This document shows, piece after piece, positions 34,476 to 43,890 of a stretch of DNA of 64,000 bases; the stretch's first letter is position 1, and the number at the start of each line of letters is the position of its first letter. Made by a program: the position numbers and the translations under genes. The DNA comes from Acidobacteriota bacterium (GTDB taxonomy: Bacteria > Acidobacteriota > Blastocatellia > Pyrinomonadales > Pyrinomonadaceae). The notes under the pieces are model-generated. The model worked only from the letters and a program-made list of their open reading frames with translations, did no database searches and had not been told where the DNA came from. The stretch is taken from assembly GCA_020199775.1 (NCBI GenBank), contig JAIVJZ010000006.1:62001-126000 (forward strand), given 5' to 3'.

Positions 34476-37379
34476 ATGAAATTAACACCTAGTGTGCGCT
34501 CTTACGCTTCGCTCGTCCTGATCTTGTGTCTATTGGCCGCCCCGGCGGCGGTGCTGGCGAAGAAGGGCGAGAAGAATTACCGGCGCGGGCTGGAACAAGA
34601 GCGGGCGATGCAGTGGGAGCGCGCGGCGCAGGAGTTCGCGCTGGCCGTCGCCGCGAACCCGTCCGACATCGAGTACCAGCTTCACTACCGCCGCGCCATC
34701 TTCAACGCCTCGCAGCGGTTCATGGAGCAGGGGCGCACGCTCGCCGAGCAGGGCGACTTTTCGGGCGCGTACAACGCCTATCGTCAGGCCGTCGGCTACG
34801 ATCCGATCAACGAACTCGCCGTCTCCGAGATGCAGCGCATGCTGCTCCTCCAGCGCGAGAAGGAAGGGCGCGACCCGACGGGCGCGAACGGCAACGGCGC
34901 GAACCGCCTGAACGGCACGCCCTCGACCGGCTCGGCCATCGTCCCCACGTCCTACGCGGGCGCGGCGAACAATGGTGCGACGCAGCAGCGACCGTCGCAA
35001 GACCCCGGCTTGGCCTTGCCGCCGACGCGCAGCGAGCAACTCCGCGTCATCAACTATAACGGCGACCTCGAAGGCTTCATCCGTAAACTCGGCGACGAAC
35101 TCAGTCTCAACGTCCTCTTCGACCGCGACTTCCCCAAAGGCCGCACCATCAACGTCAGTCTCAAGGATGTCACGTCGGCGCGCGCGCTCGACCACATCTT
35201 CCTCTCGCAAAACCTCTTCTTCCAGAAGCTCGACCGGCGCACGATCATCGTCGCCGACCAGTCGAAGCGCGGGCAGTACCAGCAACTCGTCCTGCGCACG
35301 TTCTACCTGTCGAACATCGACCCGAACGACGCGCGCTCGCTGATCCAGTCGTCTCTGCCGCCGACGGCCGGGCGGCAACCGCAGGTGACGCCGAACAAAG
35401 CCACCAACTCGATCACCGTGCGCGACACGCCGGAGAACATTCGTCTCATCGCCGAACTGCTGCAAGCCATCGACAAGGATCGCGCCGAGGTCGTGATGGA
35501 CGTGAACATCTACGAAGTCTCGCGCACGAACTTGTTGCAACTCGGCAACCAGCTCGGCACGGACGCCGCGCTCGGCAACCTCGGAGGCATACTGCCGACC
35601 TCCTTCCTGTTCGGCGGCGGCAAGGAACGTTTCGGGACGACGACCACCACCCCGACGACCGGCGGGACGACCGGCAAAGACCCCGGCAAGGGCGGCACCA
35701 TCGTCAACACGGCCGTGGCCGCGCTGGGCGGCGCGTTCCTGCTGCCCGCCTCGACCATCACCGCGTTTCAGGCGAAGGACAACACGCGCCTGCTCGCCGC
35801 CACGCAGGTACACGCCTTCGACAGCGAACAGTCCACCACGCGCATCGGCCAGAAAGTTCCGGTGCAGACGGCGCAGGTGTCGCCCTTCGGCTCCACCATC
35901 GGCGGCACTGCGGGCACGGGACAGCAGGCGGGCGCGGCCTCTTCGCTCTTCGGCGGTTCGGGCTACCCGGTCATCCAGTATCAGGACACGGGTTTGATCT
36001 TGAAGTTCACGCCGCAGGTCTTCCCGAATCTGGACGTGCAGGTGAAGATGGAGATCGAGTCGAACGACGTGATCGGCGGCGCGTCGAATTTGACGCCGAC
36101 CTTCAGCCAGCGAAACGTCTCCGGCATGGCGCGCATCCCCAACAATCGCACGATGATGATCGCCAGCGTCGCGCAGGATAAGCACTCGGAAGGCCGTCGC
36201 GGCGTGCCGCTGCTCGGCCTCATCCCCGTGCTCGGCCGCCTCTTCAGCACGCCGACGCGCAACGACGTGAACTCCGACATCGTGATCACGGTGACGCCGC
36301 GCGTGCTGCGCGCGCCGACCGTCAGCCCCGGCGACATCGATCAACGTCCGAGCGGCACGTTGCAAGCGCCCGTCTCCGAATCGCTCGAAGCCCTACTCGT
36401 GCAGGCCGACCGCGAGGATCAACTCGCCGCCGCGCGCCAACTCCCGAAAGACGTTGCGATCCAGATGCCCGCCGCGCCCGCCAACGGCGCAGAGGCGGCG
36501 ACCGCAACGGCGGACGCTCACCACGCCTACGTGCCCGCGCCGAAAGCTCTGATGGGGGCGACGACGCCCGACGCTTCGACCAGCAGCAGTAACAACGCCA
36601 TCGTCAACAACGCGGCCGCGCCCACGGGCGGCGGGGTCGGCACGGAAGCGAGCAAACAACCCGCGCCCCCCGTCTCGAACGCGGCGACAGCGGTGGCGGC
36701 GGCGTTCGCTCCCGTCTCCAATTCCGCCGCGAACGTTTCGCCGGTGCCCGCCGCGAACGTCAAGCCAAACGCCGTCGAGACGACGAGCGCGTCGTTGACG
36801 ACGAATGCGACGACGAATGCGACGACGAACACAATGCCCGTTCCCACGGTCGAGAGAACCGCAGTCGAGAAAACCGCGACGCCGGACGCCGCCAAACCCG
36901 CGGCGGCGACGACTTCGACGGCCGCCGCGCCCGCGCCGCTCGCGGCCATGACGGGGGGCGGCACGCAACTCTACGTCCTGTCGGGACAGAAGGAGATGCG
37001 CGTCGGCGAGAAGCAACGTCTGATGCTGCTCGTCAAGACCTCGACGCCGCTCGGGCTCGCCGCCGCGACGCTCAGGTTCGACCCGCGCGTCTTCGCCGTC
37101 CGGGGCGTAACGCACGGCAGTCTCTTCGGCGAGGCGAAAGAACTATTGCCGACGGTCACGCCTTCGATTGACCCGCGCGGCTCGCTGCTCGCGCTCATCG
37201 CGCCCGCCGCGAATACGCCGATCAACGGCATGGGCGTTTTGCTGTTCGTCGAAATCGAAGCGGTCGGCGCGGGCGAAAGCGACTTCACGCTTGATCAGAC
37301 GGGCGTCCATCTCATGTCCGTCGCCGGGCGGAACGTGGCGACGCAACTGGCGCACACGCGTCTCACCGTGAAGCAGTAA
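34476..37379 (+). CDS. Secretin (GspD/PilQ-like) with C-terminal cohesin-like domain
   Basis: About 967 residues. A signal peptide (1-28) precedes a helical TPR-like region (30-115) rich in Ala, Arg and Gln. An STN/N0-type domain begins LRVINYNGDLEGFIRKLGDE; an N1 domain holds TFYLSNIDPNDARSLIQ and DTPENIRLIAELLQAID. The secretin beta domain ends near VPLLGLIPVLGRLFS (about 577). A low-complexity Ala/Thr/Asn linker (about 640-820) leads to a beta domain (828-967) with LVKTSTPLGLAAATLRFDP and GMGVLLFVEIEAVGAGESDF, cohesin-like. Outer-membrane pore of the machine; the cohesin-like tail could bind a partner. Confidence 0.9.
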   Translation: MKLTPSVRSYASLVLILCLLAAPAAVLAKKGEKNYRRGLEQERAMQWERAAQEFALAVAANPSDIEYQLHYRRAIFNASQRFMEQGRTLAEQGDFSGAYNAYRQAVGYDPINELAVSEMQRMLLLQREKEGRDPTGANGNGANRLNGTPSTGSAIVPTSYAGAANNGATQQRPSQDPGLALPPTRSEQLRVINYNGDLEGFIRKLGDELSLNVLFDRDFPKGRTINVSLKDVTSARALDHIFLSQNLFFQKLDRRTIIVADQSKRGQYQQLVLRTFYLSNIDPNDARSLIQSSLPPTAGRQPQVTPNKATNSITVRDTPENIRLIAELLQAIDKDRAEVVMDVNIYEVSRTNLLQLGNQLGTDAALGNLGGILPTSFLFGGGKERFGTTTTTPTTGGTTGKDPGKGGTIVNTAVAALGGAFLLPASTITAFQAKDNTRLLAATQVHAFDSEQSTTRIGQKVPVQTAQVSPFGSTIGGTAGTGQQAGAASSLFGGSGYPVIQYQDTGLILKFTPQVFPNLDVQVKMEIESNDVIGGASNLTPTFSQRNVSGMARIPNNRTMMIASVAQDKHSEGRRGVPLLGLIPVLGRLFSTPTRNDVNSDIVITVTPRVLRAPTVSPGDIDQRPSGTLQAPVSESLEALLVQADREDQLAAARQLPKDVAIQMPAAPANGAEAATATADAHHAYVPAPKALMGATTPDASTSSSNNAIVNNAAAPTGGGVGTEASKQPAPPVSNAATAVAAAFAPVSNSAANVSPVPAANVKPNAVETTSASLTTNATTNATTNTMPVPTVERTAVEKTATPDAAKPAAATTSTAAAPAPLAAMTGGGTQLYVLSGQKEMRVGEKQRLMLLVKTSTPLGLAAATLRFDPRVFAVRGVTHGSLFGEAKELLPTVTPSIDPRGSLLALIAPAANTPINGMGVLLFVEIEAVGAGESDFTLDQTGVHLMSVAGRNVATQLAHTRLTVKQ

Positions 37380-37409
37380 CGCGGCGCGAATCGAAGGGAA
37401 GGCCGGAGC

Positions 37410-38153
37410 ATGCGAAAGGGTGAAAGAGAAAAGGTGTCCGGCGGGGCGGGGCGGTTCGCCCTTCGCGTCCCGCGCGCCTTCGCCCTTGCGCCGCGCCGCT
37501 CGTCGCAGGGCGGCTGGACGCTCATCGAACTCGTCATCACGATGACGGTGCTCACGATTCTGTCGTTGGGCGTCATCCCGATGGTCAAGACCGCCGTCAA
37601 GCGGCAGCGCGAACAGCAACTCCGAGACGCTCTGCGAGAGATGCGCGGCGCGATCAACGAGTTTCACCGCGACGCCCTCAACAGTCCTTATCTGGATCAA
37701 TTGCCGCCGGGCGCGCCGCAGGCGGTTGTGCCGAACCCGCAGAACCCGCCGAACGCGCCGCCGCCGCCTCAGGGCGGGGGAGTCGCCGTGGTGGTCGACC
37801 CGCGCACCAAAGTGGCGATTGCCGACAAGACGCTCTTCGGCGTGGACAACCCGGATCGCTTCCCGCCGAAACTGGAAACGCTGGTGGAAGGTGTGAGCGT
37901 CGCGCCGCGCGTGCAGGCGGGCGGCACGGACATCAACAAGAACTTGCTGGATCAACAAGGGCCGCTCGCCTTCAAGAAGAAAGTTTACCTGCGCAAGATT
38001 CCCGTCGATCCGATGACGGGCAAGGCCGAATGGGGGATGCGCTCCTGTTACGACTCGCCCGACTCCGGCTCGTGGGGCGGCGAAAACGTCTTCGACGTTT
38101 ACTCGAAATCGCAGGAGACCGCGCTCAACGGGCAGAAATACAGTGATTGGTAA
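37410..38153 (+). CDS. Pseudopilin (GspG-like) 1
   Basis: A 247-residue type II secretion pseudopilin. A long 35-residue basic leader ends in GG, followed by WTLIELVITMTVLTIL, where Glu40 is the +5 residue after prepilin peptidase cleavage. A hydrophobic helix and a globular domain follow. The C-terminus has IPVDPMTGKAEWGMRSCYDSP, the GspG calcium-loop region. A Pro/Ala/Gly-rich insert (about 105-130) is unusual. The next pseudopilin starts at or near its stop codon. Confidence 0.9.
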   Translation: MRKGEREKVSGGAGRFALRVPRAFALAPRRSSQGGWTLIELVITMTVLTILSLGVIPMVKTAVKRQREQQLRDALREMRGAINEFHRDALNSPYLDQLPPGAPQAVVPNPQNPPNAPPPPQGGGVAVVVDPRTKVAIADKTLFGVDNPDRFPPKLETLVEGVSVAPRVQAGGTDINKNLLDQQGPLAFKKKVYLRKIPVDPMTGKAEWGMRSCYDSPDSGSWGGENVFDVYSKSQETALNGQKYSDW

Positions 38154-38270
38154 AATGGAAAAAACAGTGAGCAGTGAGCGGACAGCAGCAGTGGGCAGCG
38201 GGGAAAGGATGGGAAGGCGTGAAGACGCGCGTCTCACATCTCACGTCTCACGTCTCGCGAGCTTCTTGCG
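38148..38270. repeat. Degenerate heptad element inside a pseudopilin leader
   Basis: AGTGAGC copies near 38163-38179 and, later, TCTCACA, TCTCACG, TCTCACG and TCTCGCG in register near 38231-38258. The left and right halves do not pair well. If the pseudopilin starts at 38155 this DNA is translated as its leader. Confidence 0.6.
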
Positions 38271-38691
38271 CCGCCGCGCCGCCGCGCTTTCGCGCGCGCG
38301 TTCTTCGTCATCGCGCCAGTCCGGTTTCACCCTGCTCGAATTGATGATCGTCATCTCGATCATCATCATCCTCGCCATCATCGTGCTGCCGCAGTATCAG
38401 AAGACGGTCTTGCAGGCGCGCGAGTCTGTGTTGAGGGACGACCTCGCGCAGATGCGCAAGCTGCTCGACCAGTATGCCGCCGACAAGGGACAACTCCCGC
38501 AGTCGCTCGAAGACCTCTCGACTTCCGGCTACCTGCGCGAAGTGCCCGTCGATCCGATCACGGGGCAGAAGGACTGGAACGTCATCATGGGGCAGGACGC
38601 CAACTCGGCCGAAGGCGGGCAGGGCGTCGTCGATGTGCGCAGCGCATCGGGCGACCTCTCAAGCGAAGGCACGCCCTACAGTGAATGGTAG
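38155..38691 (+). CDS. Pseudopilin (GspG-like) 2, with repeat-derived long leader
   Basis: A 178-residue pseudopilin. The N-methylation motif is QSGFTLLELMIVISII, cleavage after Gly57, +5 Glu62. The core is a standard GspG with VLRDDLAQMRKLLDQYAADKG and VPVDPITGQKDWNVI. The leader of about 57 residues is far longer than the usual 6-15 and is made largely of heptad-repeat DNA and an Arg/Ser/Ala-rich run. A later ATG at 38209 would shorten it to about 39. The start is therefore uncertain; the processed protein is not affected. Confidence 0.88.
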   Translation: MEKTVSSERTAAVGSGERMGRREDARLTSHVSRLASFLRRRAAALSRARSSSSRQSGFTLLELMIVISIIIILAIIVLPQYQKTVLQARESVLRDDLAQMRKLLDQYAADKGQLPQSLEDLSTSGYLREVPVDPITGQKDWNVIMGQDANSAEGGQGVVDVRSASGDLSSEGTPYSEW

Positions 38692-38702
38692 CGAAAAGCC
38701 GG

Positions 38703-38772
38703 GAATCGTAAATCGTAAATCGTGAATAGAAAGAGCCGGTCTTCTCTATTCACGATTTACGATTTACGATTC
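38703..38772. repeat. Heptad hairpin (AATCGTA type), 27-bp perfect stem
   Basis: Arms 38703-38729 and 38746-38772 are exact complements. Heptads AATCGTA, AATCGTA and AATCGTG run from 38704. It lies between pseudopilin 2 and the PilM-like gene, whose ATG at 38783 has no ribosome site. Confidence 0.87.
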
Positions 38773-38782
38773 ACCAATTCTT

Positions 38783-39757
38783 ATGAACTCTTTCTCCAGA
38801 TTGCTTAAACCGCGACTGCCTTCGGCCGCTTTGGGTTTAACGGGCGAGGGCGTGGCGGTCGTCTCGCTGGATCGCAGGCGCGACGCGACGCTGCTGGTGC
38901 GGCGGGCGGGTTACGTGCCGCTGGCCGAGGGGCTGGTGCGCCCGAATTTCGACGAGCCGAACGTGGCCGACGCGGGCGAGTTGGCCGCCGCCGTCCAGGC
39001 GCTCGCGGCGAGCGCGGGGTTACATAAGCGCAATCGTTGGTCTGTGGCCTTGCCCGAGGCGGCGACGCGCACCGCGATCCTGACGTTGGAGGGCGGCACG
39101 AGCACGCGCGCCGAGACGGAGGAGATGTTGCGCTGGAAGACCGAACGCGGCTTCGGCACGCCGGTCGAAGAGTTGCGCGTCGCGCGCGAGCGTCTGCGCC
39201 CCGACGCGCAGGGCCGCCCGCGCTATCTCGCCACGGCCGTGCGCCTCTCCGTCCTGTCGGAGTACGAGGCGGTGCTCTCCGCGCTCGGCTGGCACACGGG
39301 TCTGATCTTGCCGCGCCACATGGGCGAGGTCTGGTGGTTGATGCGCGAGCGCGCCGCCGCCGCGTCTCCGGCCTCCGATTCGCTTCTCGTCAGCACGCAC
39401 CACGAAGGCTTCACGGCCGTCCTCCTGCGCAACGCGCAACCGCTGCTCGTGCGTAGCATCGTCTGCGAGGCGGAAGACCGTGTTGATGAACTCTACCGCT
39501 TCCTCCTCTTCTACCGCGACCGCGTGCTGACGCCCTCTCTGGACGACGACGCGCCCGCCGCCGATACCGTGGGACGGATGATGATCGCGGGCGACGGCAT
39601 CGAGCACGCCGAAGCGAGCGCGATCATCGAAGAGACGCTCAACGCGCGCCCGCGTCTCGTCACCGCCGCCGACGTGCGCCTCGCGCTCCCATCCGACGAA
39701 CTTGATTTCGACGCAATCGCCGCCCCCGCCGGTCTCGCCGCGCTCGCGTGGGCTTGA
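38783..39757 (+). CDS. PilM/GspL-like actin-fold protein (divergent)
   Basis: A 324-residue cytoplasmic protein. The N-terminus PSAALGLTGEGVAVVSLDR and the middle RWSVALPEAATRTAIL with EEMLRWKTERGF resemble the actin-like PilM/GspL fold. Later segments SDSLLVSTHHEGFTAVLL and GRMMIAGDGIEHAEAS fit its second half. It has no membrane segment, so it is PilM-like rather than full GspL. It closes the secretion/pilus locus and would recruit PilN/O-type partners, which are not in the window. Similarity is by pattern only. Confidence 0.7.
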   Translation: MNSFSRLLKPRLPSAALGLTGEGVAVVSLDRRRDATLLVRRAGYVPLAEGLVRPNFDEPNVADAGELAAAVQALAASAGLHKRNRWSVALPEAATRTAILTLEGGTSTRAETEEMLRWKTERGFGTPVEELRVARERLRPDAQGRPRYLATAVRLSVLSEYEAVLSALGWHTGLILPRHMGEVWWLMRERAAAASPASDSLLVSTHHEGFTAVLLRNAQPLLVRSIVCEAEDRVDELYRFLLFYRDRVLTPSLDDDAPAADTVGRMMIAGDGIEHAEASAIIEETLNARPRLVTAADVRLALPSDELDFDAIAAPAGLAALAWA

Positions 39758-39869
39758 TGCCTTCACTGTGACGAACGCGGCCGGATGTTGATGCCGCCGC
39801 CGCAAGCGCGGCCGTCCCAGGGTTGAAACTTTCGCTTTTGCGCGCACGTAAAGACGTTTTACAAGAGTT

Positions 39870-40478
39870 ATGAGTGTAGCTTCCCCCACAATCCAGAAGT
39901 TTGCGGCCGTGGCCGATTGCGAGTTGGTGACGCGCGCCATCGCCGGGCGCGACGACAGTTTCGAGGAACTCGTGCGCCGTTACCAGCGGCCGCTCGTCTC
40001 CTACGTCTATCGCATGACGGGCAACTACGAGTCCGCGCTCGACCTGACGCAGGAAGTGTTCATCAAGGTCTACGGCTCGCTCGCGCGCTACCGCCCCGAG
40101 TACAAGTTCTCGACCTGGATTTACCGCATCGCGCACAACACGGCGATTGACCACCTGCGCCGTCACTCGACGCGCGAACAGGAACTCGAAGTGGCGACGC
40201 CCGAAGGCGACACTTATGAGAAGCCATACGCTTCCGGCGCGCCGACGCCCGAAGAAGAGAGCGTGCGCGCCGAGCGTCGCGCCGAGATCGAGGACGTGAT
40301 CGGGTCGCTCCCGGCGAGCTACCGCGAGTTGATCGTGCTGCGCCACGCGCACGACCTCAGCTACGACGAGATCGCCGAAGTGACCGGCCTCCCGCTCGGC
40401 ACGGTCAAGAACCGCATCTTCCGCGCCCGCGAGGCGATGCGCACGCCGCTCGTCGAGCGCGGCATCACGGGCATTTAG
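39870..40478 (+). CDS. ECF sigma factor (RpoE/SigW-like)
   Basis: A 202-residue sigma-70 family factor with only regions 2 and 4. Region 2: FEELVRRYQRPLVSYVYRM, SALDLTQEVFIKVY and KFSTWIYRIAHNTAIDHLRR. Region 4: GSLPASYRELIVLRHAHDLSYDEIAEV and LGTVKNRIFRAREAMR. A gene for a zinc-binding anti-sigma factor follows after 24 bases. The inducing stress is unknown; envelope stress is common for this class. Confidence 0.94.
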   Translation: MSVASPTIQKFAAVADCELVTRAIAGRDDSFEELVRRYQRPLVSYVYRMTGNYESALDLTQEVFIKVYGSLARYRPEYKFSTWIYRIAHNTAIDHLRRHSTREQELEVATPEGDTYEKPYASGAPTPEEESVRAERRAEIEDVIGSLPASYRELIVLRHAHDLSYDEIAEVTGLPLGTVKNRIFRAREAMRTPLVERGITGI

Positions 40479-40502
40479 AAAAGGGGAAGCGAACGCCGAA
40501 TC

Positions 40503-41123
40503 GTGAGCGAACCAACGCCGACAGTCCCGGCCATCGAAGCCGCCGAAGCACGGGCGACCAGCCCGTGTCTGGACGTGGCCGCGTATCTGGACGGCGAACT
40601 GGACGACGGCGAGGGCGCGCGCTTCGAGCAGCACACTAAAACTTGCGCGCCGTGCGCGACCGCCCTCGCCGAGCAGCGGCGTCTGCTCTGCGTCCTCGAC
40701 GCGGCGTTCGGCGACGCGCAAAAGCAACTTCAACTCCCGTCTAATTTCACCGAGATCGTCAAAGCGCGCGCGCAGTCGGACATGAGCAGCGTGCGGAATC
40801 ATTCGGAGCGGAAGCGCGCCGCGCTCTTAAGCGCAGGGCTGGCCGCGCTCTCGTTCGCGCTGCTCGGTTGGCAGGCTTGGGACGAACTGTTCGCTCCCGT
40901 GCGCGTCGCGGCGGGCGTCGCGGAGACGATGTTCGACATGGCGACCAACGCCCTCGGGGAAGCGGCGGCGGGCGTCGCCCTCACGCTGCGCGTGCTCGGC
41001 GGGCAAATGTTGGAAGAGCCGGGGGCGGGAAGCGTCGGCACGTACATCATCTTCGCCCTCGCCGTCGCGCTGCTCTTCCGTCTCATCGTCAGCTATCACC
41101 GCGCGCCGCGTCTCCCCGAATAG
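40503..41123 (+). CDS. Anti-sigma factor with zf-HC2 zinc finger
   Basis: About 206 residues from a GTG. The N-terminal anti-sigma domain has CLDVAAYLDGELDD followed by H-x3-C-x2-C in QHTKTCAPC, the ZAS motif. Two hydrophobic segments follow, AALLSAGLAALSFALLGW and YIIFALAVALLFRLIVSY, so it is membrane-bound with a short outer loop. It would hold the ECF factor until a signal releases it. Cotranscribed with the sigma gene. Confidence 0.9.
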   Translation: MSEPTPTVPAIEAAEARATSPCLDVAAYLDGELDDGEGARFEQHTKTCAPCATALAEQRRLLCVLDAAFGDAQKQLQLPSNFTEIVKARAQSDMSSVRNHSERKRAALLSAGLAALSFALLGWQAWDELFAPVRVAAGVAETMFDMATNALGEAAAGVALTLRVLGGQMLEEPGAGSVGTYIIFALAVALLFRLIVSYHRAPRLPE

Positions 41124-41217
41124 ACGGCGCGCTCCCGGCGCGAAAACTCTCCGCCCGTTTTTTACGTAACACCTCTGACCTTATTTCGGCCTGTCGCAGG
41201 CGTGCGCGATAACAGAT

Positions 41218-42207
41218 GTGACTTCCCATACCTCTCAAACGGCCTTGACGCTCCCCGACTTCCTGCGCTCGCTCGCACGGGCAAGCGCCGTCCTCTGCGC
41301 GCTGCTCTGCGCCGGGGTCGCGGTCTCGGCGCGCACGCCTTCCGTCCGCGCGGCCGAGAACGACCCGACGACGTTGATCGTCGAGGGCGAGGATACGAAG
41401 GACGTGTTCGGGATGGGTCGCTCGGTCATCGTGCGCGGGAGGGTCAAGCATGGCGTGATGGCCTTCGGCGGCGACGTGGTGATCGAAGGACAGGGACGTG
41501 TGGAGGGCGATGTCGGCGTCATCGGCGGCACCATCACGCAGCGGGAACATTCATACATCGGCGGCGACGTGCTCGTCATCGGCGGCGCGTATCACCACGG
41601 CAAAACCGCGCCGGGGCGCGACCCCGAGACGAAGACCATCATGTTCGCGGGCTACGAAGAGGAGTTGCGCGAGTTGGGACGCAACCCCGCCTCCCTGCTC
41701 GAACCGAAATGGACGGCCGGCTCGTTCGGCCTGCGCGTCCTCTCGATCCTCTTCTGGTTCATCATCTCTCTGGGCTTAACCGCCGCGACGCCCGGCGCGA
41801 TCAGTCGCGCGGCGACGCGCCTCCAGTTGACGAGTTTGCGCGTCGCGTTCATCGGGCTGCTGGCCGCCTTCGTGCTCGCGTTCGGCGTGCCCGCCGCGTT
41901 GCACATTCTGCCGCCGACGCTCGGCCTCTTCATCGGCTCGCTCTCGATCCTCTTGTTGTTCGTGGCCTACCTCTTCGGGCGTGTGGCGATTCACGCGGCG
42001 ACGGGTCGCTGGTTGCAGCGTCTCCTGCTGCGCGAAGAACAGCGTTCCGAGTCAATCGCGCTCCTGCTCGGCGCGGCCTTCTGGGCGGTCGTCCTGTCGC
42101 TGCCGTACCTGTGGGCGCTGGCCGTCGCCGCGCTGGTCGTCACGAGCCTCGGACTGGCTCTCACGGTGCGCTATCGCATCGGCTGGAAATCGCCCGCGCG
42201 CCCTTGA
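41218..42207 (+). CDS. Bactofilin-like polymer domain fused to membrane helices
   Basis: About 329 residues from a GTG at 41218. A signal or anchor segment (15-42) precedes a short right-handed beta repeat typical of bactofilin/polymer-forming proteins: VIVRGRVKHGVMAFGGDVVI, EGQGRVEGDVGVIGGT and SYIGGDVLVIGG. The C-terminal half has about four membrane helices. Unlike cytosolic bactofilins the beta part appears to lie outside or next to the membrane. It is the third gene of the ECF operon and may be its effector. Function inferred only loosely. Confidence 0.75.
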   Translation: MTSHTSQTALTLPDFLRSLARASAVLCALLCAGVAVSARTPSVRAAENDPTTLIVEGEDTKDVFGMGRSVIVRGRVKHGVMAFGGDVVIEGQGRVEGDVGVIGGTITQREHSYIGGDVLVIGGAYHHGKTAPGRDPETKTIMFAGYEEELRELGRNPASLLEPKWTAGSFGLRVLSILFWFIISLGLTAATPGAISRAATRLQLTSLRVAFIGLLAAFVLAFGVPAALHILPPTLGLFIGSLSILLLFVAYLFGRVAIHAATGRWLQRLLLREEQRSESIALLLGAAFWAVVLSLPYLWALAVAALVVTSLGLALTVRYRIGWKSPARP

Positions 42208-42477
42208 TCTCGCCCGCATTACACACTAATCTTCACCTTCATTCCCCTGAAATTGTTCGGCATGAGAGGCGACTAAACGAGGGCGCCGCGCGTCTAACGT
42301 CGTGACGCGAAAGCGCGCACTCACTCCCCGCCCGAAACATTCGTCGTCGGAAATTCCCGAACGGCGATGTCGCACGTTTCGACCGGGTACGCCGCGGACG
42401 GCAACAATATCGCCACCCAGACGTAAAACTTTAAACGCTCCAATAACCGTTAATCCAAGACTAGAGAGAGCATCGAG

Positions 42478-43773
42478 ATGAAAAAGCACTTTTTGACCTT
42501 CGCCTTCGCCGCGTTCGTTTGCGCGACGGGCGCACGCGCCACCACGTTCGGACAAACTCCCGCCGGCGGCGGCGCGACGCCCGCCACCGGAGGCCAGACG
42601 ACCCCCGCCATTTCGCCCAACCGCGTGCTCGGCGACGTAACGGCGATTGACCCGTCGGCTCTCTCCATCACGCTCAAAGTGGACGGCGCGAGCGCGCCCG
42701 TCAACGTCGTGCTCAGCGCGGCAACCGTCTATTACCGCGTTAATTCCGACGCGCTGGCGCGCGCCGCGAAGGGCGCGATCACGCCCGCGGACATGACCAA
42801 AATTACGCTCTCCGGCGTCGGCGTCGGCAACAGGCTGGTGGTGCTCGGCAAAGTTTCCGACGATCAAAAGACGATCCCGGCGCGCGTCGTGATCGTGGCG
42901 ACGAAAGAGGACATCGCGCAGAAGCAGGAACTCGACCGCGCGCAGTGGCAGCGGCGCGGCATCCTCGGCACGGTCACGGCCGTCGATCCCGCGACTAAAC
43001 AGATCACGGTCTCGGCAGTCACCCCGGAAGGCGCGAAGCCGCTCGTTGTGGACGCGTCGGGCGAGAAGGTGTTGTTTCGTCGTTACGCGCCCGATTCGGT
43101 GAAGTTCGCGGACGCCAGGCCGAGCGTCTTCGCGCAGGTGAAGATCGGGGATCGTTTGCGCGCGCTCGGCGAACGCAGCGCGGACGGCACGCGTTTCACG
43201 CCCGAAGAGATCGTCTCCGGGTCGTTCCGCCAACTCGTCGGCACGGTGACGGCCGTGGACGCGGCGGCCAACCAGATCAAGATCAAGACGCAGGACAACA
43301 AGGCGCTCACCATCGTCGTCAACAACGACTCGAACCTGCGCCGACTGCCGCCGACGATGGCGCAGTTCATGGCGCAACGCGCGGCCGGTGGCGGAGCTAA
43401 CGTGGGCGGCAGACCTACGGCGGGCGAGGGCGGCGGCGCGCAACCGGCGGGCGGCACGCCGGGAGCGGAAGGCAGGCGCGCAGGCGCGGGCGGCGGCGGT
43501 CAACGCCGGATGATGGGCGGCGGCGGATTCGACCCGCAGTCGATGCTCGAACGCATGCCGCAAACGACCCTCGCCGAGTTGAAGCCGGGCGACATGATCG
43601 TCGTCTCCAGCACGGCGGGCGCAGACCCGACGCGCCTGACGGCCATCGCGCTCGTCGCCGGAATCGACGCGCTCATCAACGCCATGCCTGCGGGGGCGGC
43701 TCGCCCGAACATTCAGGGCGGTCAGGATTTGGGCTTGCCGGGCGGCATCGATCTCGGCATCGGCCTTCCGTAA
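42478..43773 (+). CDS. Exported protein with DUF5666-like beta repeats
   Basis: A 431-residue exported protein. A signal peptide (1-25) precedes three related beta units starting VLGDVTAIDPSALSITLKV, ILGTVTAVDPATKQITVS and LVGTVTAVDAAANQIKIKT, each with a later KIGDRLR- or KPGDMIV-type strand. The spacing matches the DUF5666 repeat. A Gly/Ala/Arg-rich stretch (about 300-355) sits before the last unit. Function unknown. A strong hairpin terminator follows. Confidence 0.78.
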   Translation: MKKHFLTFAFAAFVCATGARATTFGQTPAGGGATPATGGQTTPAISPNRVLGDVTAIDPSALSITLKVDGASAPVNVVLSAATVYYRVNSDALARAAKGAITPADMTKITLSGVGVGNRLVVLGKVSDDQKTIPARVVIVATKEDIAQKQELDRAQWQRRGILGTVTAVDPATKQITVSAVTPEGAKPLVVDASGEKVLFRRYAPDSVKFADARPSVFAQVKIGDRLRALGERSADGTRFTPEEIVSGSFRQLVGTVTAVDAAANQIKIKTQDNKALTIVVNNDSNLRRLPPTMAQFMAQRAAGGGANVGGRPTAGEGGGAQPAGGTPGAEGRRAGAGGGGQRRMMGGGGFDPQSMLERMPQTTLAELKPGDMIVVSSTAGADPTRLTAIALVAGIDALINAMPAGAARPNIQGGQDLGLPGGIDLGIGLP

Positions 43774-43781
43774 ACGGTTAA

Positions 43782-43833
43782 AAATAAAGACGGGCGCGGT
43801 GTAACCTGAGTCACATTTCGCCCGTCTTTATTT
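43782..43833 (+). terminator. Intrinsic terminator, 15-bp perfect stem
   Basis: Arms 43782-43796 and 43819-43833 are exact complements ending in a T-rich 3' side. It directly follows the DUF5666-like gene and precedes the receptor gene, which argues against receptor starts before about 43850. Confidence 0.85.
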
Positions 43834-43890
43834 ATGGTCTGGAAAAAATACGGGAAAATGTCGAGTAGAAAGTCTCTCCGCAAGGGAATC

